A DNA stretch of 64,000 nt from Natronococcus roseus. GTDB taxonomy: Archaea; Halobacteriota; Halobacteria; Halobacteriales; Natrialbaceae. Position 1 is the stretch's first letter. Each line of letters begins with the position of its first letter. Both the position numbers and the translations under genes were made by a program. Positions 17,724 through 25,640 of this stretch are shown in pieces. The DNA lies in NCBI RefSeq assembly GCF_043677095.1, contig NZ_JBHLJR010000006.1:62001-126000 (forward strand), given 5' to 3'. The notes below the pieces were generated by a model. The model ran no database searches. It had not been told where the DNA came from and saw only the letters and a program-made list of their open reading frames with translations.

Positions 17724-18590
17724 TTACTCGAGGTCGCGCTCGGTCGTCCCCATCGTGATCTCGCCGTCGGCCCGGATCGAGCCGTCGACCTCGGCGCCCG
17801 GACCCAGCTCGAGGTCCGAACAGGAGACGTCGCCGAGGATCCGCGCGCCGGGCTCGACGACGACGTCGCCGCTGCGGGTCGTCAGATCGCCGTGGATGCG
17901 AGTCCCCTCGCCGACGGTCACGTCCTCGCGGGCCCGCAGACTGCCGAAGATATTGCAGTCCTCGCCGACGTCGATCGACTCGGCGCGGATGTTGCCGTGG
18001 AGCCGACAGTCGTCACCGATCGTCGCGGGCGTCGAGACGCGCCAGGCGTCGTCGCTCACCGTCGCGTTACGGGGGACGATCAGCGGGTCGGGGGTCGGCT
18101 CCGCGTCCTCGTCCGCATCGCCGTCGACGAGCTGGGAGACGAGCCGCTGGGCGGCGTCCTCCTCGCCGATCAACAGGAGCTGTTTGAGGTAGACAAAGAG
18201 GAAGACGATCGTCGGCATCGGGTTCCGGATGACGATCCAGCCGTTGGCCTCGAATCCCTCGTCGATCTCGACGTCGTCGCCGATATCGAGGTCGCCGGCG
18301 ACCTTCATCTCGCCGCCGATGTGGACTCGCTCGCCGATGTAGGCGTCCTGACCGACCAGGACGTTGTCGGCGACGTCACACCACATGTCGAGTCGACAGT
18401 CGGCCTCGGCCTCGATGTCCCCGCCGAACTCGACGCTCTCGCCCGCGAGAACGTTCCGGCCGCGAACGCCGAACTCGACGGTCGAGCGGGCGCCGACCAG
18501 CACGTCCCCGTCGGTCTCGAGGGCGACCTCCTTGGCTTCGGTCCCGTCGGGGACGACGAGTTCGTCGAGCGGATCCCTGCGAAACGCCAC
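17724..18590 (-). CDS. Bactofilin-like polymer-forming protein
   Basis: A 288-residue beta-helix protein built from short repeats such as VLVGARSTVEFGVRGRNVL, DAYIGERVHIGGEMKVAGDL and RIHGDLTTRSGDVVVEPGAR. The spacing of hydrophobic and Gly/Asp positions is that of bactofilins (polymer-forming cytoskeletal proteins), which in haloarchaea have recently been linked to cell shape. A hydrophobic segment (MPTIVFLFVYLKQLLLIG, near residue 125) interrupts the two beta-helix halves and could bind the membrane. The GTG start at 18590 matches the family N-terminus (VAFRRDPLDELVVPDGT); the TTTATTA box at 18616-18622 would make the message leaderless and excludes the longer frame from 18671. Confidence 0.78.
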   Translation of the reverse strand: MAFRRDPLDELVVPDGTEAKEVALETDGDVLVGARSTVEFGVRGRNVLAGESVEFGGDIEAEADCRLDMWCDVADNVLVGQDAYIGERVHIGGEMKVAGDLDIGDDVEIDEGFEANGWIVIRNPMPTIVFLFVYLKQLLLIGEEDAAQRLVSQLVDGDADEDAEPTPDPLIVPRNATVSDDAWRVSTPATIGDDCRLHGNIRAESIDVGEDCNIFGSLRAREDVTVGEGTRIHGDLTTRSGDVVVEPGARILGDVSCSDLELGPGAEVDGSIRADGEITMGTTERDLE

Positions 18591-18711
18591 GTTCGCAACC
18601 AATGTGAGTACCGGGTAATAAATCTCGCGCGATTCGACGGCGGGCGCGGCAGCGTCCGAGTCCCCGCCCACAGGCGTCCGGTTTTTATCGGGGGATCACC
18701 TACGGTCGAGT

Positions 18712-18921
18712 ATGACGACGCTTGCGTTCGACGACGATGGAGTCGATGTCGTGTACGAAGGCACCGAGTTCCGCCTCGAGCGGGAGCTCATCGAGGAAGC
18801 CACCGAGAAGTCCTACTACGACGTGACCGACCACGAGGTGCTCAAGATCGTCGCCGAGCAGCCGAACCTGCAGGGCGAGCCCCGACGGGTCGGCGACATC
18901 CTGCCGCGCGGGAACAACTGA
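18712..18921 (+). CDS. Small haloarchaeal conserved protein (DUF5800-like)
   Basis: A 69-residue acidic protein: MTTLAFDDDGVDVVYEGTEF, then EKSYYDVTDHEVLKIVAEQP and a C-terminal RRVGDILPR. I recognise this pattern as DUF5800, a family restricted to haloarchaea with no known function. The TTTTTATC box at 18677-18684 lies about 30 bases before the ATG, so the transcript is probably leaderless. Confidence 0.78.
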   Translation: MTTLAFDDDGVDVVYEGTEFRLERELIEEATEKSYYDVTDHEVLKIVAEQPNLQGEPRRVGDILPRGNN

Positions 18922-18993
18922 GTTCCGTTATCGCGTCGATCGCACGTTCTCGTGCGACCGTGTAGCTGCGTTCGACGACTCACAGCGGAACGC

Positions 18994-19587
18994 TTACTCG
19001 TCGGTGTCGTATCGTTCGGCCGCCGACTCGAACCCGAGCTCTTCCTGTTCGCGTCCGCGTCGGCCCTCGAGTTCGGCGACCGCCTCCGGCTCCGGTGTGA
19101 CGTCGTCGGTGATACGGGCCCACGAGCTGTGGACCTTCGCGTGACACCACCGACAGAGGTAGACCGTGATCTCGTGGGAGAGTTCGTCGGCCTCCGCCTC
19201 GGCGTCAGCGCCCTCGCTCGCCGACCCGCTCCCGTCGGCGTAGGAGAGGTGATGTTCCTCGAGCAGCGGGCGCTCGTCGTCGTGAGCGAGGCGCTTCTCC
19301 TCGAGGCCGCAGCGCACGCACTCCCGGTCGCGGTTTCGCGACCGGAAGTGGGGACAGTCGGCCGGCGTCTCCTCGCGATCGGGGTCGTGGACGGGGCAGG
19401 CGTACTCCTCGGCGGCCCGCTCGCGGGCGAACGCCGGGTCGGCGTCGGGCCGTGCGAACGCCGGGTCGGCGTCGGGCCGTTCGAACGCGTACCGACACCG
19501 CCCGTCGTCGGTACAATGGTCGCAGACGCCGGCGAACGCGTAGGGGTCGTCGACGCCGACGGACGTTCCTCGCGGCGTTTTCTCCAT
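18994..19587 (-). CDS. HNH-type zinc-finger protein (DUF7097-like)
   Basis: A 197-residue cysteine- and histidine-rich protein. It contains CDHCTDDGRC near residue 22, CPVHDP and CPHF near 64-79, CVRCGLEE near 91, EEHHLSY near 109 and CRWCHAKVH near 147. The last three together look like an HNH nuclease-type betabeta-alpha metal site, so nucleic-acid binding or cleavage is possible. I associate it with the haloarchaeal family DUF7097. A perfect 27-base tandem duplication (19427-19480) repeats nine residues (RPDADPAFA) in the linker. No neighbour informs its role. Confidence 0.68.
   Translation of the reverse strand: MEKTPRGTSVGVDDPYAFAGVCDHCTDDGRCRYAFERPDADPAFARPDADPAFARERAAEEYACPVHDPDREETPADCPHFRSRNRDRECVRCGLEEKRLAHDDERPLLEEHHLSYADGSGSASEGADAEAEADELSHEITVYLCRWCHAKVHSSWARITDDVTPEPEAVAELEGRRGREQEELGFESAAERYDTDE
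19427..19480. repeat. Perfect 27-base tandem duplication inside a coding gene
   Basis: Two adjacent identical 27-base units (19427-19453 and 19454-19480) encode two copies of the nine-residue unit RPDADPAFA in the DUF7097-like protein. The frame is kept. Such a duplication is likely recent, since the two copies are identical at all bases. Confidence 0.9.
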
Positions 19588-19690
19588 CGCCGTCCCGTTG
19601 GCGAGCGCGACGTTTCAACCCCTCGCCGATCCGAACTCATCGCTCGAGTTCCACGGGAAGTTTTTATCCTCCCGGCGGGCACTCGAGGCC

Positions 19691-20044
19691 GTGCGACTGC
19701 GCCACCACCCGAAATCCGGTGCCGCCCGCCAGCTGGCCGCGACTGTAGAGACGGCCGACTCCGCGTTGAGCCAGCTCCGCGGGCTCATGTTCCGCCGTTC
19801 GCTGCCCGAGGGGTACGCGCTGGCGTTCCGGTTCGGGTCGGTCAGCCCTCGCGACGTCCACATGCTGTTCGTGTTCGTCCCGCTGGACGTGATCTGGGTC
19901 GTCGACGGCGTCGTCGAGCGCGTCGAACGACTCCGGCCCTGGCGGGAGATCGCCCGCAGCGAGGCCGACCTGCTCCTCGAGCTGCCCGCGGGGGCGGCCG
20001 ACGGCGTCGAGCCCGGCGACGAGCTGGTCCTCGAGCCGACCTGA
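19691..20044 (+). CDS. DUF192 family protein
   Basis: A 117-residue protein with the DUF192 core: RGLMFRRSLPEGYALAFRFG near residues 33-52, MLFVFVPLDVIWVVDG near 58-73, and PWREIARSEADLLLELPAG. DUF192 proteins are compact beta domains of uncertain function, sometimes exported. The start is GTG 19691, 26 bases after a TTTTTATC box (19661-19668), consistent with a leaderless message; the longer frame from 19598 overlaps the promoter. Its TGA stop abuts, with no gap, the stop of the convergent phosphoribosyltransferase gene. Confidence 0.82.
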   Translation: MRLRHHPKSGAARQLAATVETADSALSQLRGLMFRRSLPEGYALAFRFGSVSPRDVHMLFVFVPLDVIWVVDGVVERVERLRPWREIARSEADLLLELPAGAADGVEPGDELVLEPT

Positions 20045-20605
20045 TTACTCGACGATCTCGAGCGCGCCGTCGATGACTCGGACGTCGAACAGGCCCGTCA
20101 CCGACCTGTCGAACCCCTCGCGGTCGCGGTCGACGCGTCGGAGGACGACCGCGACGTCGACGAGCTCCGCGCCCACGTCCTCGAGGGCCGCACAGACGGC
20201 CTCGATGGTATGTCCCGTCGAGAGGACGTCGTCGACGAGAACGACCCGATCGCCGGCCTCGACCCCGTTCAGGAACAGTTCGCTCTCGCCGTAGCCGGTC
20301 TCCTGGTGGATCGCAACCTCATCCGGGAAGCCGTAAGAGCGCTTGCGGACGACGACGAAGGGGACGCCCGTCGCCGCCGAGAGCGCCGTCGCGTGGTGGA
20401 TTCCCATCGCCTCGGGCGCGACGAGAGCGTCGACGTCCGCGAGGTCGATCCGCTCGCGGAAGCCGGCGACGACGGCCTCGAGGACCTCGGGCTCGACGAT
20501 CGGAATCCCGTCGGTGACGCCGTGGACGAAGTAATCGTAGCCGTCGCGGTCGACGATCGGCGCAGCGCGAAGCGACCGCGCGAGCGGCTCCAGCGTGGGG
20601 TCCAT
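20045..20605 (-). CDS. hpt: Purine phosphoribosyltransferase, archaeal HGPRT-like
   Basis: Purine salvage enzyme transferring phosphoribose from PRPP to a purine base. The 186-residue protein carries the type I PRTase signature VVLVDDVLSTGHT near residues 121-133, and an upstream VDALVAPEAMGIHHATALSA segment typical of the archaeal hypoxanthine/guanine or adenine PRTase group. Which base is used cannot be told from motifs; archaeal members of this group have been reported to use hypoxanthine and guanine, and haloarchaeal paralogues are often labelled only HGPRTase-like. The stop codon directly touches that of the convergent DUF192 gene. Confidence 0.83.
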   Translation of the reverse strand: MDPTLEPLARSLRAAPIVDRDGYDYFVHGVTDGIPIVEPEVLEAVVAGFRERIDLADVDALVAPEAMGIHHATALSAATGVPFVVVRKRSYGFPDEVAIHQETGYGESELFLNGVEAGDRVVLVDDVLSTGHTIEAVCAALEDVGAELVDVAVVLRRVDRDREGFDRSVTGLFDVRVIDGALEIVE

Positions 20606-20712
20606 GCCGTGGACTACGCCGGGGTCCCCGATGGTCGTTGGGGTCCCCGCGTCGAACGCCGACGTCGATCCGACGGTGCGTCGACGGATGCAGATGGTGC
20701 CGTGACCGGCGA

Positions 20713-20742
20713 GGTTAAGTCACCCCGACCGAATAGGTCGGG
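20713..20742 (+). promoter_or_regulatory. Promoter with inverted repeat downstream of TATA box
   Basis: A TATA-like GGTTAAGT (20713-20720) is followed at once by a perfect inverted repeat CCCGACC-GAATA-GGTCGGG (20724-20742). The repeat therefore fills the space between the TATA box and the expected transcription start near 20743-20748, where a bound repressor would block initiation. The downstream gene is the citramalate/isopropylmalate synthase. Confidence 0.5.
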
Positions 20743-20747
20743 ATACG

Positions 20748-20837
20748 ATGGCACGAGATTCGTTCTCAACGCCGGAGTCCGAGGATAGAGGAAGTCGGGG
20801 CAACCCGGCTGGGCGCGAAATTCCAGGACGGAAATAA
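20748..20837 (+). CDS. Possible 29-residue upstream ORF before cimA
   Basis: An ATG at the predicted transcription start opens a 29-codon frame (MARDSFSTPESEDRGSRG...) that ends ten bases before the GTG of the synthase gene, in another frame. It has no Leu and a single Ile codon, so it is not a classical branched-chain leader peptide. It may be a small protein, a translation-coupling leader, or chance. Confidence 0.3.
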   Translation: MARDSFSTPESEDRGSRGNPAGREIPGRK

Positions 20838-20847
20838 CCCTTCCTTC

Positions 20848-22374
20848 GTGACTACGACTCCGGAGCAGACGATCGCAGCCGACCGTACAGTGCGCCTTCT
20901 CGATACGACGCTTCGCGACGGCGAACAAGCCCCGGGTGTCTCGCTTTCCCCCGACGAAAAAGTCGAGATCGCCCGCGGGCTCGAGCGAGCCGGCGTCTCG
21001 GTCGTCGAGGCCGGCAGCGCCTGTACCGGCGCGGGCGAGCGACAGGCGATCTCGCGGGTGACCGACCTCGACCTCGAGGCGACGGTCACGAGTTTCTGTC
21101 GCGGGATGGCCGGCGACGTCGACCTCGCGCTCGACTGTGACGTCGACGGCGTCCACATCGTCGTTCCCGCCAGCGACCGCCACGTCGAGGGGAAGGTCGG
21201 CACCTCCCGCGAGGACAACCTCGCGAAGACGGCCGATCTCGTCGAGTACGCCACCGACCACGACCTCTGGGTCGAGGTCATCGGCGAGGACGGCTCCCGG
21301 GCCGATCTGGACTACCTCGAGGAGCTGATGGGAACGGCCCTCGATGCGGGCGCCGATCGGACCTGCTTCGCCGACACCGTCGGCCACACGGGTCCCGAGC
21401 GCACCGCCGAGGCCGTCTCCCGTCTGGCCGAACTGGGTCCCGTCAGCGCCCACACCCACGACGATCTGGGCCTGGGCGTCGCGAACGCGATCTCGGCGGT
21501 CTCCGCGGGTGCGGATCTGGTTCACTGTACCGTCAACGGACTCGGCGAGCGAGCCGGCAACGTCGCCTTAGAGGAGGTCGCGATCGCGCTGGCACACGTC
21601 TACGGCGTCGAGACGGTCGAACTCGAGGAGCTGTACGACCTCGCACAGCGCGTCTCGCGGGTGACCGGCGTCCCGCTACCGCCGAACAAGGCCGTCGTCG
21701 GTGAGAACGCCTTCACCCACGAGAGCGGGATCCACACCGACGGCACGCTCAAAGACGACAAAATGTACGAGCCCTACGCGCCCGAGACCGTCGGGCGCGA
21801 GCGACGGCTCGCGCTGGGTAAACATACCGGCCGGGCCGGCGTCGCGGCGACGCTCGAGGAACACGGCGTCGAGGCCAGCGGCGACGAGGTCGCCGAGATC
21901 GCTACCCGCGTCACCGAACTCGGCGACCGCGGTCGTCGCGTCACCGACGCCGACCTGCTCGCGATCGCCGAGGACGTCACCGGCGACGACCGCGAGCGCG
22001 TCGTCGAACTGCTCGACCTCACCGCGACCAGCGGTGGCGCGGTTCCCACCGCGAGCATCCGGCTCGAGGTCGACGGCGAGGAACGGGTCGCAAGCGGCAC
22101 CGGCTCCGGACCCGTCGACGCCGCCGTCTCCGCGGTCCGGGAGGCACTGGGTTCGATGGCCGACGCCGAACTCGAGTCCTACCACGTCGACGCCGTCACC
22201 GGCGGGACCGACGCCGTCGTCACCGTCGAGGTGACGATGGTTCGGGACGACCGCTCCGTGACCGTCGCCCGTAGCGAGGCCGACATCACGCGGGCGAGCG
22301 TCGAGGCGATGGTCGACGCGCTCGATCGGCTGCTCGGCCAGGACACGCAACCGCTCGCACCCGCCGACGACTGA
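20848..22374 (+). CDS. cimA: (R)-citramalate synthase / 2-isopropylmalate synthase family enzyme
   Basis: First step of isoleucine (citramalate) or leucine (isopropylmalate) synthesis: acetyl-CoA condenses with pyruvate or 2-oxoisovalerate. The 508 residues have the HMGL-like TIM barrel with RLLDTTLRDGEQAPGVSLS at residues 16-34, the metal-binding HTHDDLGLGVANAI, and NGLGERAGN. A linker precedes the C-terminal regulatory LeuA dimer domain from about residue 375. Haloarchaeal members of this clade are usually annotated as citramalate synthase, but motif reading alone does not separate the two activities. The start codon is GTG; a possible uORF and an operator-like inverted repeat lie just upstream. 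Confidence 0.82.
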   Translation: MTTTPEQTIAADRTVRLLDTTLRDGEQAPGVSLSPDEKVEIARGLERAGVSVVEAGSACTGAGERQAISRVTDLDLEATVTSFCRGMAGDVDLALDCDVDGVHIVVPASDRHVEGKVGTSREDNLAKTADLVEYATDHDLWVEVIGEDGSRADLDYLEELMGTALDAGADRTCFADTVGHTGPERTAEAVSRLAELGPVSAHTHDDLGLGVANAISAVSAGADLVHCTVNGLGERAGNVALEEVAIALAHVYGVETVELEELYDLAQRVSRVTGVPLPPNKAVVGENAFTHESGIHTDGTLKDDKMYEPYAPETVGRERRLALGKHTGRAGVAATLEEHGVEASGDEVAEIATRVTELGDRGRRVTDADLLAIAEDVTGDDRERVVELLDLTATSGGAVPTASIRLEVDGEERVASGTGSGPVDAAVSAVREALGSMADAELESYHVDAVTGGTDAVVTVEVTMVRDDRSVTVARSEADITRASVEAMVDALDRLLGQDTQPLAPADD

Positions 22375-22475
22375 GACGGGCTGCTGTTTCGATCTCCCGG
22401 CACGACCGCGCGACGGCTCGCGGGCTTCTGGGCTGAGGGACAGTACTCCGTTTCAACATCGGCACGACTCGATTT

Positions 22476-22673
22476 TTAGTGGAAGGGCTGGCGATCGAGC
22501 ACGCCCCAGGGGTTGAACAGGTAGACGCCCGCGAGAAAGAGTGTGAAGACGAGCACGAACAGCTGGAGCACCGCGTCGATCCCGAACGCCGTCACCGGGT
22601 ACAGCATGTACGCGATCAACGCCGCGACGGCGATCCACAGCGTTCCGACCGCGACGCGCTGGCGGAGTTCCAT
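22476..22673 (-). CDS. Small two-helix membrane protein
   Basis: A 65-residue protein with two transmembrane helices (VGTLWIAVAALIAYMLYPV and VLQLFVLVFTLFLAGVYLF) and a short C-terminal tail ending NPWGVLDRQPFH. It lies 46 bases downstream of the iron-sulfur protein gene on the same strand, so the two may be co-transcribed. If so, it could help hold that protein at the membrane, but nothing in its sequence binds a cofactor. Confidence 0.65.
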   Translation of the reverse strand: MELRQRVAVGTLWIAVAALIAYMLYPVTAFGIDAVLQLFVLVFTLFLAGVYLFNPWGVLDRQPFH

Positions 22674-22719
22674 ACCGAGGGGTTCCCCTCGAGCGACATG
22701 AAGCTCTCGAAGGCCGCCC

Positions 22720-24141
22720 TCACAGCGAGAGATCCGTGTCGCCGACGGTTCCCTCGTCGAGGATGTCCTTGCGGTTGTCGACCTGCCCGACGTCGTCGTA
22801 GGCGACGGGGCCCGGAACCTGCTCGGCGTCCGGCCCCGGCTCGTTGCCGAGGTAGAGGACGTTCGGATCGGTGTTGTACTCCTGGAGGAGCCGGAACGTC
22901 GAGTCGGGCTCGCCGTACTCGCCCCGCAGGAGCCGCTCGGCCTCCTCCTCGGTCAGCCCGTCCTCGTCGTCCTCCTCGGCGGGTTCCTCCTCGCCCTCGA
23001 GGACGGCGATGGCGTCCTGCAGCTCCTCGTCGTCCGGGTCGTGTTCGATGGCTCGAGCGAGCGGGACGTTGTCGACGTATCGCTGGGGGTCGCTGTCGGG
23101 GTCGTTCATGTCGCCGAACTGGATCGCTCCCGGCGGACAGGCCTCCTCGCAGGCCGTCGTGCCGACCATCTCGTCGCCCATGTTGCCGTCCTGACGGGCC
23201 GGATCGAAGACGCACTTTTCCATGACGCCGCGAGGACCCCGACCGCTGACCCAGCGGTCGCGCTGGTCGTACATCATGTCCTCCTCGAGCTCCTCGGAGG
23301 GGGCGTCGACCTCGGGCTCGCCCCACTGGAAGTAGTTGACGCCGTAGGGACAGGCGACCTGACAGTACCGACAGCCGATGCAGACGTCGTAGTCGGTGAG
23401 CACGAGCCCGCCCTCGTCGCGGGTGTGACGGGCCGTCGTCGGACACACCTTCTCGCAGGGGGCGTCAGTACAGTGCTGGCAGGGCCGGATCAGGTAGTTA
23501 AAATCCCGCGTCCCCTCGAAGTCGTCGGCGTCGGGCGACTCGACGGTCCCGTCCCCGTAGGCGATGATGTACATCCAGTTCGCCCCCTCGTCCCAGTTGT
23601 GCTCCTGGTTGCACGCGACGACACAGGAGAGACAGCCATCGCAGGTCTCGAGGTCGAGCGCCATCCCCCACTGAACGCCGTCACCGTCGCCGTCGTCCTC
23701 GCCGTCCTCCTGGGCCGCGACGATATCGGCTTCCGACCCGTCACCGTTCTCGGCCGTTCCCCAGGCGCCCAGACCGACGGCGGCCGCGCCGGCGCCCATC
23801 TTCTTCATCGTGTCGCGACGGGACTCCTCGCCGTCGCCTTCGAAGCGGGAGAGCATCCCCGAGAGCGTTCCCTTCGCCTCCGCTTTGGCGTTCTCGTAGG
23901 CTTCCTTCGTCGGCCGCTCGTCCTCGCCGAACTCCTCGAGGACGTCCTCGTGGTAGCGCTCGTGGAACTTCGCCTCCGAGAGTTCGCCCTTCGTGACCCG
24001 CATCGCGTCCTCGGCCATCGCCATTCCGAGATCGGCGTCGTACTCGGTCTCCTCGAGCATGGCCCGAAAGTCCTCCTCGGCGGCGTCCCCGAGTGGATGG
24101 AACGGGTCGTCCCCGAGGCCGCTCTCCTCGTCGGAGCTCAT
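22720..24141 (-). CDS. Multi-cluster 4Fe-4S protein, DmsB/PsrB-like, no catalytic partner nearby
   Basis: A 473-residue electron-transfer protein of the complex-iron-sulfur-molybdoenzyme beta-subunit type. Cysteine groups CDGCLSCVVAC, CQHCTDAPCEKVC, CIGCRYCQVAC and the distant CVFDP ... CEEAC give about sixteen ligands, enough for four [4Fe-4S] clusters. It has a 105-residue acidic helical N-terminus followed by an internal Tat-like sequence (RRDTMKKMGAGAAAVGLGAW, near residues 107-126), an arrangement seen in beta subunits that accompany alternative complex III-like or Psr-like complexes. No molybdopterin subunit or NrfD-type membrane anchor is next to it; only the 65-residue membrane protein follows. 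A TATA-like CTTTATTT box is near 24224-24234. Confidence 0.83.
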   Translation of the reverse strand: MSSDEESGLGDDPFHPLGDAAEEDFRAMLEETEYDADLGMAMAEDAMRVTKGELSEAKFHERYHEDVLEEFGEDERPTKEAYENAKAEAKGTLSGMLSRFEGDGEESRRDTMKKMGAGAAAVGLGAWGTAENGDGSEADIVAAQEDGEDDGDGDGVQWGMALDLETCDGCLSCVVACNQEHNWDEGANWMYIIAYGDGTVESPDADDFEGTRDFNYLIRPCQHCTDAPCEKVCPTTARHTRDEGGLVLTDYDVCIGCRYCQVACPYGVNYFQWGEPEVDAPSEELEEDMMYDQRDRWVSGRGPRGVMEKCVFDPARQDGNMGDEMVGTTACEEACPPGAIQFGDMNDPDSDPQRYVDNVPLARAIEHDPDDEELQDAIAVLEGEEEPAEEDDEDGLTEEEAERLLRGEYGEPDSTFRLLQEYNTDPNVLYLGNEPGPDAEQVPGPVAYDDVGQVDNRKDILDEGTVGDTDLSL

Positions 24142-24550
24142 CGCGTCCGCTCACCTCGTCTCGCCGTCGGGAAGTTACTGGTTTCTGACATTGGGTTCGT
24201 TCGGAACTCCCTCCCATACCTGCGCAAATAAAGCGGTTCCCTGCGAGGGATGGGAACTCATGACGAGGGTGGAGAGCAGTACGGATGCCGAACGGTCGGT
24301 GGACGGCTCGAGCGGACCGCTCGGTGGATTTCGGATCGAGATCCGTAGTCGACACGGCGCGCACCATTCGGAGGCACAGCAGTCGGACAGCTACTTCGCT
24401 CCTAGACTCCTGTGAAGACTCCCCTCTGTGCGGCGAACGAATCGTCGAGGACTGCTTACTGAAGAGCGACAACCCGCTACGTATCCGTGACCGCCGCTTC
24501 ACGGTCTTCCTCGCGGCGCTGACGACTCGAAACGGGAGCAAAGATCGCTC
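24142..24550. other. Intergenic region without a recognisable gene
   Basis: 409 bases. The left part holds the probable promoter of the iron-sulfur gene (minus-strand TTATTTG near 24224-24232) and a short inverted repeat GTTC-GTTCG-GAAC (24194-24206) near the expected transcription start. The part from 24240 to 24550 shows no conserved coding pattern on either strand and may be remnant sequence flanking the toxin gene. Confidence 0.45.
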
Positions 24551-24880
24551 CTAACGGAGAGAGCTCTGAACTACGTCCACGATACGCTCGGTGCAGCTCC
24601 CGGTGAGACGGCCTTGCCACGCAACGAGCTCCTCACGACGCGGAGAGTGTACCGCCCACGGAGAGGCAAAGGACTCTCGCGGGACACCACCCGTCTCCCA
24701 AACCGCTGGCCGAAGCGCGATGGAGTGATCGTACTCCTTGGTCGAGATCGCGACTGCAAGATACTGTTCCTCGCTGAACGGATGCTTCCGGTTGCTAACG
24801 ATCAGCCACGGCCGCTGTTTCTCACTACCGAGTTTGAACGGATCTCGGCTTCGAACGACATCACCTCGTTCGGGCCGCAT
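24551..24880 (-). CDS. PemK/MazF-family toxin
   Basis: A 109-residue protein starting with the family pattern RPERGDVVRSRDPFK ... RPWLIVSN, followed by QYLAVAISTKEYDHSIALRP and a C-terminal helix. MazF/PemK toxins are ribosome-independent mRNA endonucleases; the N-terminal GDV and the RPWLIVSN strand are the usual landmarks. The gene begins three bases after the stop of the upstream winged-helix gene, the standard order antitoxin-toxin. It sits about 0.7 kb from a tRNA-Ser integration scar, so it may be what remains of an integrated element. Confidence 0.8.
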   Translation of the reverse strand: MRPERGDVVRSRDPFKLGSEKQRPWLIVSNRKHPFSEEQYLAVAISTKEYDHSIALRPAVWETGGVPRESFASPWAVHSPRREELVAWQGRLTGSCTERIVDVVQSSLR

Positions 24881-24883
24881 CGA

Positions 24884-25237
24884 TTAGGAGTCCTCGCTCG
24901 GATGTGGTGCATCGGGAGCGGCCGCATCCCACTTTTCGGGATCGATACCGCCATCGTCCTCATCGAGGCGAGCGCTCGCAGTACGGAGATCGTATGCTGC
25001 GGCAACTCGGTCCTCGTCCTCCGTGAGGGCCCAGTACTCGCCCTTGTGTCGCACGAGGTTCCGTTCTTTGAGTCTCGAGAGAGCGGTTCCGACGGTGTTT
25101 GGATCGGCATCGATCGCTGCCGCGATTTCGGCTCGAGTGAAGGCTTTGTCCCGCTGTCCGTACAGGTACGTGACCACCGCTTCCGGTACGCTCGGGCCCT
25201 GTGGTAGGTCTCCGGATTCGAACTCGCCGATACTCAC
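24884..25237 (-). CDS. Winged-helix antitoxin/transcription regulator of the MazF-like pair
   Basis: A 117-residue protein with a MarR-like winged helix-turn-helix (AFTRAEIAAAIDADPNTVGT and ALSRLKERNLVRHKGEYWAL), then an acidic C-terminal tail (RLDEDDGGIDPEKWDAAAPD) that could wrap the toxin. The GTG at 25237 (VSIGEFESGDLPQGP) is preferred over the longer frame from 25339, since a TATA-like element (CTGATTACGC, near 25265-25275) lies about 30 bases upstream. It probably represses its own operon through the HTH, as antitoxins do, but no operator repeat was identified. Confidence 0.72.
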   Translation of the reverse strand: MSIGEFESGDLPQGPSVPEAVVTYLYGQRDKAFTRAEIAAAIDADPNTVGTALSRLKERNLVRHKGEYWALTEDEDRVAAAYDLRTASARLDEDDGGIDPEKWDAAAPDAPHPSEDS

Positions 25238-25415
25238 GGGCAATGACGTACTTTGTGTGTTAGCGTAATCAGTATGCTGGAGTACCAGTGCACATTCATT
25301 TTTGTTGATACGAGCCCTCACGCTCAGTTTGACCGTCACCGTTTCAGACGTTAGCGCGAGTTGAACCGCAGAAATTCCGCTCGCGTCACTCCCTGGCTCA
25401 AACTCCGCTGTATCG

Positions 25416-25467
25416 TTTTCAGCAGCACAGACGACTCGCTATGCTCGTCATGTTGTGCTGCTGAAAA
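25416..25467. repeat. Long inverted repeat (14-base perfect arms)
   Basis: Arms TTTTCAGCAGCACA (25416-25429) and TGTGCTGCTGAAAA (25454-25467) are perfect reverse complements with a 24-base loop, in which GACGA and TCGTC can extend the pairing. The right arm overlaps by four bases the duplicated tRNA segment, as expected for the end of an inserted element or a terminator formed at the junction. Confidence 0.85.
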
Positions 25468-25489
25468 GCGCCGAGAGGGAGATTTGAAC
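25464..25489. repeat. att-like direct repeat, distal copy of the tRNA-Ser 3' end
   Basis: 26 bases identical to 25615-25640, which cover the 3' flank, acceptor strand and part of the T arm of tRNA-Ser. A second partial copy of a tRNA 3' end is the usual footprint left by site-specific integration. The two copies are only 151 bases apart, so the element between them, if any, has been lost or was very small. Confidence 0.75.
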
Positions 25490-25614
25490 CACGCGAAGAC
25501 GATCATCCTCGCTTCGGTCGGATGCTGCGTCTTCTCTCGTTCAAATCCCGTCGTCGTTTTCCGCTCACGGATGTCGAGCACACGCTACGCGGTGCTCGAC
25601 GGTATGGTTCGCGA

Positions 25615-25640
25615 AAAAGCGCCGAGAGGGAGATTTGAAC
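25615..25640. repeat. att-like direct repeat, copy inside tRNA-Ser
   Basis: Partner of 25464-25489, identical over 26 bases. It lies within the functional tRNA, covering discriminator, acceptor strand and T-arm bases, which is the usual target of tyrosine-integrase insertion in archaea. Confidence 0.75.

Larger units (their letters stand above)
25238..25619. other. Intergenic integration scar next to tRNA-Ser
   Basis: 382 bases with no credible gene. It contains a long hairpin (25416-25467) and a 26-base duplicate of the 3' part of the neighbouring tRNA-Ser (25464-25489). The open frames here run through the hairpin and the duplicate and have no gene-like character. Confidence 0.6.

Noticed and set aside
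19427..19480. Possible CRISPR repeat
   Set aside because: Only two adjacent copies with no spacer, in frame inside a gene. No CRISPR array or cas gene was seen anywhere in the window.
25351..25581. 76-codon minus-strand frame running through the hairpin and the duplicated tRNA segment
   Set aside because: It reads across an inverted repeat and a tRNA fragment, so it cannot be a conserved protein; explained by the integration scar.
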